Assembly: GCA_945860865.1 (NCBI GenBank)
Contig: CAMARW010000001.1
Span: 648,294 to 712,293 of the forward strand
From: Chitinophaga pinensis
GTDB taxonomy: Bacteria > Bacteroidota > Bacteroidia > UKL13-3
DNA length: 64,000 bases
Reading direction: 5' to 3'
Within the stretch, counting starts at the first letter, position 1, and each line of letters begins with the position of its first letter. The notes beneath the pieces are model-generated. The model worked only from the letters and a program-made list of their open reading frames with translations. It did not search any database and was not told the DNA's origin. This document shows positions 46,538 to 54,213 of this stretch, one piece after another. Both the position numbers and the translations under genes were made by a program.

Positions 46538-46698
46538 ATCCCGTAGGGATTATATTTCGGTAGCATACAATGCCCACCACGGCATTTTATATCCCGTAGG
46601 GATTATATTTTTTTGCTACCGAAATGTAATCCCTACGGGATATTTGGATTTGCGTAGTTGGGGTGTTTTGCTACCGAAATATAATCCCTATGGGATAT
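46538..46698. repeat. Four copies of a CCCGTAGGGAT / CGGTAGC element, two in each orientation
   Basis: Each about 28-base copy starts with the palindrome ATCCCGTAGGGAT, then TATATTTCGGTAGC. Copies: plus at 46538-46565; plus at 46591-46610 (truncated before CGGTAGC); minus at about 46614-46643; minus at about 46669-46698 (with CCCTATGGGAT). Order plus-plus-minus-minus, the middle pair abutting, gives one large inverted repeat. This looks like a REP/BIME-type mosaic; no transposase is nearby. Confidence 0.75.
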
Positions 46699-46876
46699 TT
46701 GTATGTGATCTTTGTGTTGAAAAAAAACCGCGGAATCTGCTTTCATCTGCGGAATCTGCGCGAAAGTATACATGCGGGTTGGGCTTAAATCCAAAATGAA
46801 AAACCGCACCAAAAACTATGGACTATGGACCATCGACTATCGACTATGAACCTTCTTCATCCACTTAATAAGTTAA

Positions 46877-46908
46877 TTTGGTCAATAATGGCTGGTGTGT
46901 TACTTTTG
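46877..46908 (+). promoter_or_regulatory. Promoter of the polysaccharide array
   Basis: TTTG at 46877-46880, a 20-base spacer and TACTTTTG at 46901-46908 give the best match to the Bacteroidota TTTG / TAnnTTTG promoter in this window. The ATG of the UpxY-like gene is at 46923, so the predicted leader is only about ten bases. Confidence 0.6.
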
Positions 46909-46922
46909 CGGCGCTTAGGAAA

Positions 46923-47447
46923 ATGAATAAGATAAATAAAATAGTGACGGCTCAGTGGTATCTGCTTTATACCAAACCTCGCGCGGAGAAGAAAGTGGCT
47001 GCGGAGTTGGGATTGAAGGGATACGAATTGTTTTTGCCTTTACAAAGAACTTTAAAACAGTGGAGCGATAGAAAGAAATGGGTAGAGGAGCCATTATTTA
47101 AAGGTTATATTTTTATTAATATGCTGTTAGAAAAAAACTTTTATGACATTTTAAATACCAATGGAGTGGTAAAGTTTGTGAACTTTGAAAGGCAGCCAGC
47201 GGTGGTGGATTTGCGGGAAATGGAATTGGTGAAAAGGCTATTGGGAGAAGTAGATATTAGCTTTAGCACCATAGAACTGAATAGCCTGCAGCTGGGCGAT
47301 GAGGTGGAGATTATTGCTGGCCCGCTTATTGGGCACCGCGGCAGGTTGAGTAATATACAAGGCTCTAATAAGGTGATATTAACCCTGAGTTCTATTCAAC
47401 AAGGATTGGTAGTTACGCTGCCAGCAGAATTTATTAGAGGAGGCTAG
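46923..47447 (+). CDS. UpxY-like NusG-family transcription antiterminator
   Basis: A 174-residue NusG paralogue: NGN domain from QWYLLYTKPRAEKKVAAEL (about 9-27) to about 110, including PLFKGYIFINM, then a KOW domain (GDEVEIIAGPLIGHRGRLSN). In Bacteroides, UpxY proteins let RNA polymerase traverse their own long capsule operon; position as first gene of the array fits that job. I use the ATG at 46923 since the longer frame from 46878 would start inside the promoter. A 149-base gap follows before the next gene, where an antitermination target could lie. Confidence 0.88.
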   Translation: MNKINKIVTAQWYLLYTKPRAEKKVAAELGLKGYELFLPLQRTLKQWSDRKKWVEEPLFKGYIFINMLLEKNFYDILNTNGVVKFVNFERQPAVVDLREMELVKRLLGEVDISFSTIELNSLQLGDEVEIIAGPLIGHRGRLSNIQGSNKVILTLSSIQQGLVVTLPAEFIRGG

Positions 47448-47548
47448 CTATAATGCAAGCGTTGCTAATGTTGAAATTTCTCTCTGTATGTTTTTAAAAT
47501 AAAAGCCTATTATTGCAGATTAAAATATAACATAAAAGTGAATAACTT

Positions 47549-47583
47549 AACTCTCGTTTCTCGCTTCTCGCATCTCGTCTCTG
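47549..47583. repeat. Word repeat, family B, before the OPX gene
   Basis: AACTCTCGTTTCTCGCTTCT followed by CGCATCTCGTCTCTG. One orientation only; it ends 14 bases before the OPX start codon and would lie in its 5' untranslated region. Confidence 0.6.
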
Positions 47584-47596
47584 AAAAATAAAGATT

Positions 47597-48418
47597 ATGA
47601 TAAAAAAACAATATTTAACCATTTTACTCCCGCTGTTCTTGCTATTGTTTTTGGCAAGCTGTGTGTCTAATAAAAAATTCATTTACCTCCAAGATAAAGG
47701 CAATGTTAAAACAGATAGCAATGGTGTAATGCCTGTGGTGCCTTATGCCTACAAATTGCAAAAAGGGGATATTTTGTATATCTCATTAACAACTGATGAC
47801 GAAAGGTTAAACAAGATATTTGTGCCTAGTGGGGGTGCAGGAAATATGCAAATGATGCAGGGGCAGGGAGTTTCAGGAGGTATGCTATATTTTATTGGAT
47901 TTACTGTGGATGCAAACGGTGATATAGAGTTCCCCTATTTGGGCAAAATAAAGGTGGCCGATTTAGAGATCGGCAATGCTAAATTGGCCATTGAAACCCA
48001 ACTAAAGAAGTATTTTAAAACCTTCTTTATCCAAGTTAAAGTAGCAGAATTTAAATTTAGTGTTTTGGGTTTTGTAAACAGGCCCGGGCAATATTTCTTT
48101 CAACAAAATAAGGTTAGTATTTTCGAAGCGATCTCACAGGCTGGTGAATTGCAAGCAATGTCGAAAAAAATGGAGATACAATTATATAGACAGTATCCTG
48201 ATGGTATTAAATTGCACACAATTGATTTAACTGATAGAAGCATTATAAATTCTCCGCTTTATTATATACAACCCAACGATTTGGTTTATATAGTGCCTTT
48301 AAGGGCTAGGAACCTTGGTGATATGAGCAGTTTACAAACTTCTTTTGGTGTAGTTGCTCCTCTGCTAGGTACATTGTTATTGGTACTTAATACTTATATT
48401 TTAGTAAGAAATCTTTAA
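47597..48418 (+). CDS. Polysaccharide export outer-membrane lipoprotein (OPX, Wza/BexD-like)
   Basis: A 273-residue lipoprotein: signal with lipobox LASC, Cys22 lipidated. The export domain starts YAYKLQKGDILYISL (about 50-64), and SLBB-like segments follow (FVNRPGQYFFQQNKVSIFEAI), ending with a hydrophobic C-terminal helix (about 250-270). These proteins form the outer-membrane channel through which capsule or exopolysaccharide leaves. The kinase/co-polymerase gene follows after nine bases, the usual pairing. Confidence 0.92.
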   Translation: MIKKQYLTILLPLFLLLFLASCVSNKKFIYLQDKGNVKTDSNGVMPVVPYAYKLQKGDILYISLTTDDERLNKIFVPSGGAGNMQMMQGQGVSGGMLYFIGFTVDANGDIEFPYLGKIKVADLEIGNAKLAIETQLKKYFKTFFIQVKVAEFKFSVLGFVNRPGQYFFQQNKVSIFEAISQAGELQAMSKKMEIQLYRQYPDGIKLHTIDLTDRSIINSPLYYIQPNDLVYIVPLRARNLGDMSSLQTSFGVVAPLLGTLLLVLNTYILVRNL

Positions 48419-48427
48419 ATTATTTCC

Positions 48428-50956
48428 ATGAACGATCAAAGTCAGTCAAATACTGTAGATAAATCATTTTCAGGCGCCCAAACTCAAGAAGAGGGTTTAA
48501 ATATTAAAGTAATTATAGGCAAATTTTTGGCCTTTGTGCCTTACTTTGTTGTATCCGTTTTCATTAGTTTATTTATTGCTTTTTTGGTGAACCGATATTC
48601 TAACCCTCGCTACATGGTTAAAGCAACTATGCTCATTAAAGAGAAAAATGCCCGAGGGGGAATGGATGGTGCTGATGGTTTTTTGCAAGGTATGCAATTA
48701 CTCAATACCTCTAAAAACATTGAAAATGAATTGGGAATTATTAGGTCGAGAAGTTTGGTTCAAGAAACCATTAAGAACTTGGATTTTGGAATAACTTATT
48801 ATTCTATAGGTAGTATCAAAAAAACAGACTTATATGGATCGCTGCCCTTTACCATTTTGCTTGATAGCAATCATTTACAAGTAATTGGTGGAGAGCTGAT
48901 CCTTAAATTTCTAGGAAATGGAGAATTGGAGGTTTTTGCAGACGAGCCCCTCAATGTATTTGTGCCTAAAACAGGCGAGGTGGTGCAAACTGAAATTAAA
49001 TTGGCCAAACAAAAATTTAATTTACAGAACGATTTGATTTCTGAAAACTATAAATTTAAAATCCAATACAATGATCCCACCTTACTCAATGCAAAGGATA
49101 TTGTTTTTTCCTTTAAACTCAACGACCAGAACAGCTTAATTAAAGAGTATCTCAACAATTACAGTATAAAGCCAGTTAATAAACAAAGTTCAATAGTTGA
49201 ATTAACCAAGGAAGGCAATTGGCCCGAAAAAGATATTGCATTTATTAATAAGCTATGCTCAACCTATACCAATAAAGGTTTAGATGATAAAAACAAAACT
49301 ACCCTTAATACTATTGCCTTTATAGACGCCCAATTAGGTAACATCAGTGATTCTTTAAATTCTGTTGAAGACCAATTGCAAAATTATAGAAGTAGTAATA
49401 GGATTGTTGATTTGAGTTTTACAGGTGAAAACATTGTGGAGCAAATAGGGGCTTTGGAAAAGAGCAAAGCAGAGGAAGAATTAAAAGAAAAATACTATGA
49501 TTATTTGACTAACTATGTTAAAGCAAATAAGGGTTATGATGAAGTTGTAGCACCCGCAGCTATGGGTATACAAGACCCATTGCTCAATACTTTATTAGCC
49601 AAAATGGTAGAAACGTATGCTAAAAAGAAAACTTTAGAAATTTCATTAAAGGAATCAAATCCAATGATTCAAGAAACCAATAATACTCTTTTGGTTTTAA
49701 AACAAACATTAATTGAAAATTTAAAAAATATCAAACAAGCCCATAAATTGGTTTTCAATGACCTTAACCAAAGAATTGCTGTATTTGAATCGCAAATAAG
49801 TGGATTGCCACAGAAGGAGCAAAAGTTACTTAATATGACGCGTAAATACCAATTGAGCGATAAATTATATACCTATTTATTGGAAAAAAGGGCTGAGGCA
49901 GGCATTGCTGGTGCAGGAATAACGCCTGATAGTAAAATTATTGATGGCGCTATGGTTACTGGGAAAATTTATCCTAATGACTCAAATAATTATAGTATTG
50001 CATTGGCTATTGGTTTAGTAGTTCCTTTAATCATTATTTTGGGTCTTGAGTTTTTTAATACCACCATTAATAATCACAGCGATTTACAAAAAATTACCAA
50101 AATACCTCTTTTGGGGAGTATCGTTCACAACAATAAAAATACGGCTTTGGTTATTGCTAATCATCCAAAATCTCAAGTTTCTGAAGCGTTTAGAAACCTT
50201 CGTTCAAATATTTCATTTTTGGCTGGAACCAAAATCGATAAGAAGGTAATAATGGTAACATCCACAGTTTCGGGCGAGGGTAAAACTTTCATTAGTATGA
50301 ACCTAAGTTCGGTATTGGCCATTGGTGGGTACAAAACCCTTTTGATTGGAGTGGATTTGCGTAAGCCTAAAATTTTCCAAGATTTTAAACTCGATAATTC
50401 CTTTGGACTCACTAATTACCTCATTGGGAAAGCTGATAAGGATAAAATTATTCAAAAAACAGAACTGTCCAATTTAGATATCATTACTGCAGGGCCTACA
50501 CCACCTAATCCTTCAGAGTTAATTATGAGTGCCGCCTTTTATGATTTGATTGAAGATTATAAAAAACATTACGATTACATTATTTTAGATACACCTCCAA
50601 TTGGTCTTGTGGCAGATGGTCTAGATATCATGAAGCACAGCGATATAGTTTTCTATGTAGTGAGACAAGGCATATCAAAAAAGAACTATCTTAGCCTTAT
50701 AAATGAAATCTATCATGCCGAAAGGGAGAAAAACATTGGGCTAATTTTCAATGACATAAATTTTGCCGCTGTTTATGGCTATGGCTATGGATCTTATGGA
50801 TACGGATATGGCAATAGCTACGGTTCTAGTTATGGCTCAGCTTATGGCGGAGGATATGGCTACGGTGGAGGCTATGGTTATGGTTATGGTTATGGAAGTT
50901 ATGGAGATACTGAGGTAGAAACGAAGCCGCTTTGGAAGAGGGTATTGGGGAGGTAA
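48428..50956 (+). CDS. Polysaccharide co-polymerase with tyrosine-kinase domain (Wzc-like)
   Basis: An 842-residue inner-membrane protein. Wzz-type domain with a first helix (about 35-58), a long periplasmic coiled-coil region, a second helix (about 520-540), then a BY-kinase domain: Walker A VSGEGKT (near 614-620), Walker A' GVDLRKPK, and YIILDTPPIGLVADG (Walker B). It controls chain length and export by cycles of tyrosine autophosphorylation. The C-terminal tail is exceptional: about 45 residues of Tyr-Gly repeats with 16 tyrosines between AAV and GDTE, where such kinases usually have a handful. It is encoded by near-repetitive TATGG codons. Confidence 0.93.
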   Translation: MNDQSQSNTVDKSFSGAQTQEEGLNIKVIIGKFLAFVPYFVVSVFISLFIAFLVNRYSNPRYMVKATMLIKEKNARGGMDGADGFLQGMQLLNTSKNIENELGIIRSRSLVQETIKNLDFGITYYSIGSIKKTDLYGSLPFTILLDSNHLQVIGGELILKFLGNGELEVFADEPLNVFVPKTGEVVQTEIKLAKQKFNLQNDLISENYKFKIQYNDPTLLNAKDIVFSFKLNDQNSLIKEYLNNYSIKPVNKQSSIVELTKEGNWPEKDIAFINKLCSTYTNKGLDDKNKTTLNTIAFIDAQLGNISDSLNSVEDQLQNYRSSNRIVDLSFTGENIVEQIGALEKSKAEEELKEKYYDYLTNYVKANKGYDEVVAPAAMGIQDPLLNTLLAKMVETYAKKKTLEISLKESNPMIQETNNTLLVLKQTLIENLKNIKQAHKLVFNDLNQRIAVFESQISGLPQKEQKLLNMTRKYQLSDKLYTYLLEKRAEAGIAGAGITPDSKIIDGAMVTGKIYPNDSNNYSIALAIGLVVPLIIILGLEFFNTTINNHSDLQKITKIPLLGSIVHNNKNTALVIANHPKSQVSEAFRNLRSNISFLAGTKIDKKVIMVTSTVSGEGKTFISMNLSSVLAIGGYKTLLIGVDLRKPKIFQDFKLDNSFGLTNYLIGKADKDKIIQKTELSNLDIITAGPTPPNPSELIMSAAFYDLIEDYKKHYDYIILDTPPIGLVADGLDIMKHSDIVFYVVRQGISKKNYLSLINEIYHAEREKNIGLIFNDINFAAVYGYGYGSYGYGYGNSYGSSYGSAYGGGYGYGGGYGYGYGYGSYGDTEVETKPLWKRVLGR

Positions 50957-51295
50957 GTTGAGAGACGAGAATTAGCTTTCGCTTCTCGACTCTCGCTTCT
51001 TATACATGCCATTTATTTCTCCAAATCCACCATTTATTCATTAACATTAAAATTACTTGGAATTTTAGTCATTTGTAGCTAATATTGTGTACTTTTTTTG
51101 CTCAAACTCACTTTGCTTCCAAAAAATATGGGGCTCACCAAGCGAAGCTGTGTATGAGTTTTGGGTTTTTGGTTTTGAGTTTTAGGTGAGAGGTATTCAG
51201 TTTTGAGCTTCGTTTTAACCGTCTATTTTTATGTTTCTAATTCTAAACAAATCTTTTTTATATAACACCACCAACCCCCAAAACCCAAAACTCTT
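50957..51295. repeat. Gap with family B and family E word repeats
   Basis: Family B island at about 50958-51001: GAGAGACGAGAA then TTTCGCTTCTCGACTCTCGC, inverted halves. Family E: GAGTTTTGGGTTTTTGG and TTTTGAGTTTTAGG (51157-51187), and after about 85 bases the reverse complement CCCCCAAAACCCAAAACTC (51274-51292), which runs directly into the TTG start of the next gene. Between them is AT-rich sequence without a gene. Confidence 0.65.
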
Positions 51296-51826
51296 TTGCT
51301 CGACGCATTAATCACCTCAAAAACACGAATAAAACTATTACTCAAATTCTTCTTGAATTCCAGCAAGCAAGACTATTTGCGCAATTTAGAAAGTGAATTG
51401 GGCGACAATACAAATGCAATTCGTCTAGAGCTTAATAAACTTGAAGCAGCCGGACTATTAAAAAGTTTTATCCAAGGGAATAAAAAGATCTTCCAGAGCA
51501 ATACCGAACATCCATTGTTTGGTGATATCAATAGTATTTTCATGAAAATTACTGGTTTAGATCAGTTAATTAGTAGGGTTTTAAATAATGTAGGGGAATT
51601 AAATAGGGTTTATTTAACAGGTGATTTGGCTCAAGGTACCGACTCAGAAATGATAGATTTAATTTTAGTAGGAGATATCAATAGAGAATATTTTAGCGAC
51701 CTTGTAATTAAAGCAGAAAAATACATCAAGAAGAAAATTCGTTTTGTGGTTTTCCAACCGCAAGAATTTTTAGATAAAAAAGCAAAAATTCTGCAAGAGA
51801 ATGATTTGCTGTTGTGGGAAAAGTAA
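51296..51826 (+). CDS. Winged-helix regulator with nucleotidyltransferase-like domain
   Basis: A 176-residue protein. Residues about 1-75 form an ArsR/MarR-like winged helix (ALITSKTRIKLLLKFFLNS, YLRNLESELGDNTNAIRLEL, KLEAAGLLKSF). The C-terminal part (RVYLTGDLAQGTDSEMIDLI) resembles a degenerate nucleotidyltransferase fold with Gly-Asp in place of the usual Gly-Ser. I have seen such proteins next to UpxY genes in Bacteroidota glycan loci, so a role in controlling this locus is likely but unproven. The start is a TTG at the end of a family E repeat; no ATG exists near. Confidence 0.65.
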   Translation: MLDALITSKTRIKLLLKFFLNSSKQDYLRNLESELGDNTNAIRLELNKLEAAGLLKSFIQGNKKIFQSNTEHPLFGDINSIFMKITGLDQLISRVLNNVGELNRVYLTGDLAQGTDSEMIDLILVGDINREYFSDLVIKAEKYIKKKIRFVVFQPQEFLDKKAKILQENDLLLWEK

Positions 51827-51853
51827 TTCTATACTCTTTTTAGAATAAAAATT

Positions 51854-53113
51854 ATGACACAAAAGAAAATTGCAATTATTGGATTGGGCTATGTAGGATT
51901 GCCATTAGCAGTTGAGTTTGGAAAAACCAGACCTGTATTGGGATTCGATATACATCAGGCTAGAATTGATGAATTGGTTGAAGGGTATGATAGAACGCTT
52001 GAAACTTCGAATGATGAATTGAAATTGGCATCCCAATTGGAGTTTACAAGTTCTTTTGATAGATTAAAAGAAGCACATATTTTTATAGTTACCGTTCCTA
52101 CTCCTATTGACAAAAATAATAAGCCCGATTTAAGCCCATTGATAGGTGCTAGCAATATGTTGGGCAAAGTTTTAAAAAAGGGAGATATTGTAATTTATGA
52201 ATCTACTGTTTACCCTGGTTGCACCGAAGAAGATTGTGTGCCAGTTTTGGAAAACCAATCTGGGCTTAGCTATAATTTAGATTTCTTTTGCGGTTATTCG
52301 CCAGAGCGCATCGTACCGGGAGATAAGGAGAGAACTCTTACCAAAATACGTAAAATAACCTCGGGGTCAAACCCGGAAATTGCAGAAGAGGTTGACCAAT
52401 TATATAAAACCATCATTGTTGCTGGAACCTATAAGGCTCCTTCTATTAAAGTAGCAGAGGCAGCCAAGGTGATAGAAAATTGCCAACGTGATTTGAATAT
52501 CTCCTTCGTAAATGAGCTAGCACTTATTTTCGATAGAATGAATTTAGATACAACAGAAGTATTGGAAGCTGCAGGTACCAAGTTTAATTTCTTGCCTTTT
52601 AAACCAGGCCTGGTAGGTGGACATTGCATTAGTGTTGATCCATATTATTTGACTTCGAAGGCAGAAAGCCTCGGGTATTACCCCGAGGTAATACATAGTG
52701 GGCGCCGAATAAATGATAATATGGGCGCTTTTATTGCAAATAAGGTTGTGAAGCTAATGATTCAAAAAAATCACACCATTAAGGGTGCTAGGGTGTTGGT
52801 TTTAGGAATTACCTTTAAAGAAAATTGCCCTGATTTGCGCAATTCAAAGGTTATTGATGTAATAAATGAACTAAAAGAATTTGGAATTGAGGTAGCTTGT
52901 TTTGACCCGCAAGCGGATGCTGCCGAAGTGTACCATGAGTATAAGTTAAATATAGATCAGGAGATTTCCAACGAGCCTTTAGATGCCATCGTTTTAGCAG
53001 TATCGCATACTCAGTTCTTAAGTCTCGACTACAAATCACGTCTTAAACCCAATGGTGTTTTATTTGATGTAAAGGCTATTTTACCAAAAGACTTAGTAGA
53101 TGGAAGATTGTAA
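51854..53113 (+). CDS. Nucleotide-sugar 6-dehydrogenase (WbpA/TviB/WbpO type)
   Basis: A 419-residue NAD-dependent UDP-sugar dehydrogenase: N-terminal Rossmann fold IAIIGLGYVGLPLAVEFGK (about 6-24), central helical domain, catalytic Cys258 in GGHCISVDPYY and the C-terminal domain with VLGITFKENCPDLRNSKV. The form fits enzymes oxidising UDP-N-acetyl-hexosamines to uronic acids rather than UDP-glucose dehydrogenases. Product would be a 2-acetamido uronic acid for the polysaccharide. Family B words follow its stop (53114-53135). Confidence 0.9.
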   Translation: MTQKKIAIIGLGYVGLPLAVEFGKTRPVLGFDIHQARIDELVEGYDRTLETSNDELKLASQLEFTSSFDRLKEAHIFIVTVPTPIDKNNKPDLSPLIGASNMLGKVLKKGDIVIYESTVYPGCTEEDCVPVLENQSGLSYNLDFFCGYSPERIVPGDKERTLTKIRKITSGSNPEIAEEVDQLYKTIIVAGTYKAPSIKVAEAAKVIENCQRDLNISFVNELALIFDRMNLDTTEVLEAAGTKFNFLPFKPGLVGGHCISVDPYYLTSKAESLGYYPEVIHSGRRINDNMGAFIANKVVKLMIQKNHTIKGARVLVLGITFKENCPDLRNSKVIDVINELKEFGIEVACFDPQADAAEVYHEYKLNIDQEISNEPLDAIVLAVSHTQFLSLDYKSRLKPNGVLFDVKAILPKDLVDGRL

Positions 53114-53135
53114 GGAGATATGAGAGTCGAGATCC
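53114..53135. repeat. Short family B word repeat
   Basis: GGAGATATGAGAGTCGAGAT directly after the dehydrogenase stop codon. It shares GAGAGTCGAGA with the island at 1379 and has no inverted partner. Confidence 0.5.
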
Positions 53136-53174
53136 AAGAAGTATCTAAAATATCGACTTATCGCATTTTTTTTA

Positions 53175-54133
53175 ATGAATAAAGATTCAAAAATATATAT
53201 CGCTGGGCACCGGGGAATGGTGGGATCTGCTATTGAACGCCAATTAAAGCGTTTGGGCTATACCCTTATTATTGGCCGAAGTTCGAAAGAATTAGACTTG
53301 CGGAATGAACAATCGGTTCGTGAATTTTTTAAGGACGTGCGCCCTACCATTGTAATTGATGCTGCAGCAAAAGTGGGTGGTATTTTGGCGAATAATAACC
53401 ATCCCTATCCATTTTAATGGATAATTTAAAAATATAAAATAACCTTATTTCTGCCTCCTTAGAATATGAAATTTCAAAGTTTATATTTTTGGGTAGCTCC
53501 TGCATTTATCCAAAATTGGCTCCTCAACCCATGAAAGAGGAATTCCTTTTAACAGGTCCCTTAGAGCCAACAAATGAATGGTATGCGATTGCAAAAATTG
53601 CAGGAGTAATAGCAATAGAGTCCGTTCGCAATAGTTATGGTAAAGATTATGTTGCCCTAATACCTACCAATTTATATGGTCCTCATGATAATTTTGATTT
53701 AGAGACCTCTCATGTTTTACCTGCAATGATTAGGAAGTTTCATGAGGCCAAAGTTAGTGAGTCTGCCTGCAGTGAGCCTGTCGAACTATGGGGGTCTGGG
53801 ATACCATTGCGCGAATTTCTTCACGTAGACGATTTAGCAGCAGCAGTAGTATTCGCATTAGAAAATACTTTACCTGATCATCTTTATAATGTTGGAAGTG
53901 GAAGTGAATTAAAAATAAGCGAATTAGCCAGCCTTATTCAAACAGTAGTAGGCCATACTGGTTCCATAAGCTATGATAGCACTAAGCCTGATGGTACCCC
54001 AATAAAATTAATGGACAGCAGTAAATTAATGAACCTTGGCTGGAAATCAAAAATTACCCTAGAAGAGGGTCTCAAATCAACTTATGATTGGTTCCTTCAA
54101 AATCAAGAAAATTATAAACAAGTAAAAATGTAA
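53175..54133 (+). pseudogene. fcl: GDP-L-fucose synthase gene with two disabling lesions
   Basis: The first 80 codons (53175-53417) are the N-terminus of GDP-fucose synthase (IYIAGHRGMVGSAIERQL, AAAKVGGILANNNHPYPF) and run into TAA. Reading one base out, the protein continues LMDNLKI, a second stop, NNLISASLEYEISKFIFLG, and then the intact C-terminus from SSCIYPKLAPQPMKEE (53489 on) through EWYAIAKIAG and FLHVDDLAAA. So the gene has a one-base loss in a T-run near 53415 and a TAA where the family has a Gln codon (CAA to TAA). Two independent lesions make a sequencing error unlikely. The enzyme would have made GDP-fucose from the product of gmd. Confidence 0.85.
53753..53786. repeat. Dispersed-repeat fragment inside fcl
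   Basis: AGTGAGTCTGCCTGCAGTGA followed by GCCTGTCGAACT. The part GTGAGCCTGTCGAAC resembles a dispersed repeat seen in many bacterial genomes (CTTCGACAGGCTCA on the other strand, from memory). It is in frame and encodes SESACSEPVEL where related enzymes have a shorter stretch, a net gain of about three residues. Confidence 0.5.
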
Positions 54134-54142
54134 GTAGTAAAA

Positions 54143-54206
54143 TACGAGAGAACGAGATTGCGAGACAAAACTCCCAGGCCCTCATCCTCTCGAACTCTCA
54201 TCCTCT
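54143..54206. repeat. Word-repeat island, family B, before the amidotransferase gene
   Basis: CGAGAGAACGAGATTGCGAG on the left and CTCATCCTCTCGAACTCTCA then TCCTCT on the right, separated by about 20 bases. The halves are inverted. It ends about eight bases before the start codon of the asparagine synthase-like gene, covering its translation start region. Confidence 0.7.
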
Positions 54207-54213
54207 ATTACCC

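Larger units (their letters stand above)
46129..46922. other. Repeat-packed boundary of the polysaccharide locus
   Basis: About 790 bases without a credible gene, between divergent dehydratase and UpxY-like genes. In order it holds a 16-bp-arm hairpin (46254-46291), family C words CTGCCAGAAGCCAGCTGCC (about 46420-46438), four copies of a CCCGTAGGGAT element (46538-46698), words of a further family CGGAATCTGC (46730-46760), family D words CTATGGACTATGGACCATCG (46817-46836) and the promoter at 46877. Open frames crossing it are shadows of repeats. Confidence 0.7.

Noticed and set aside
46193-46799. Overlapping 60-110 codon frames on both strands as genes
   Set aside because: All cross known repeats and hairpins of the boundary region and change frame without conserved features.
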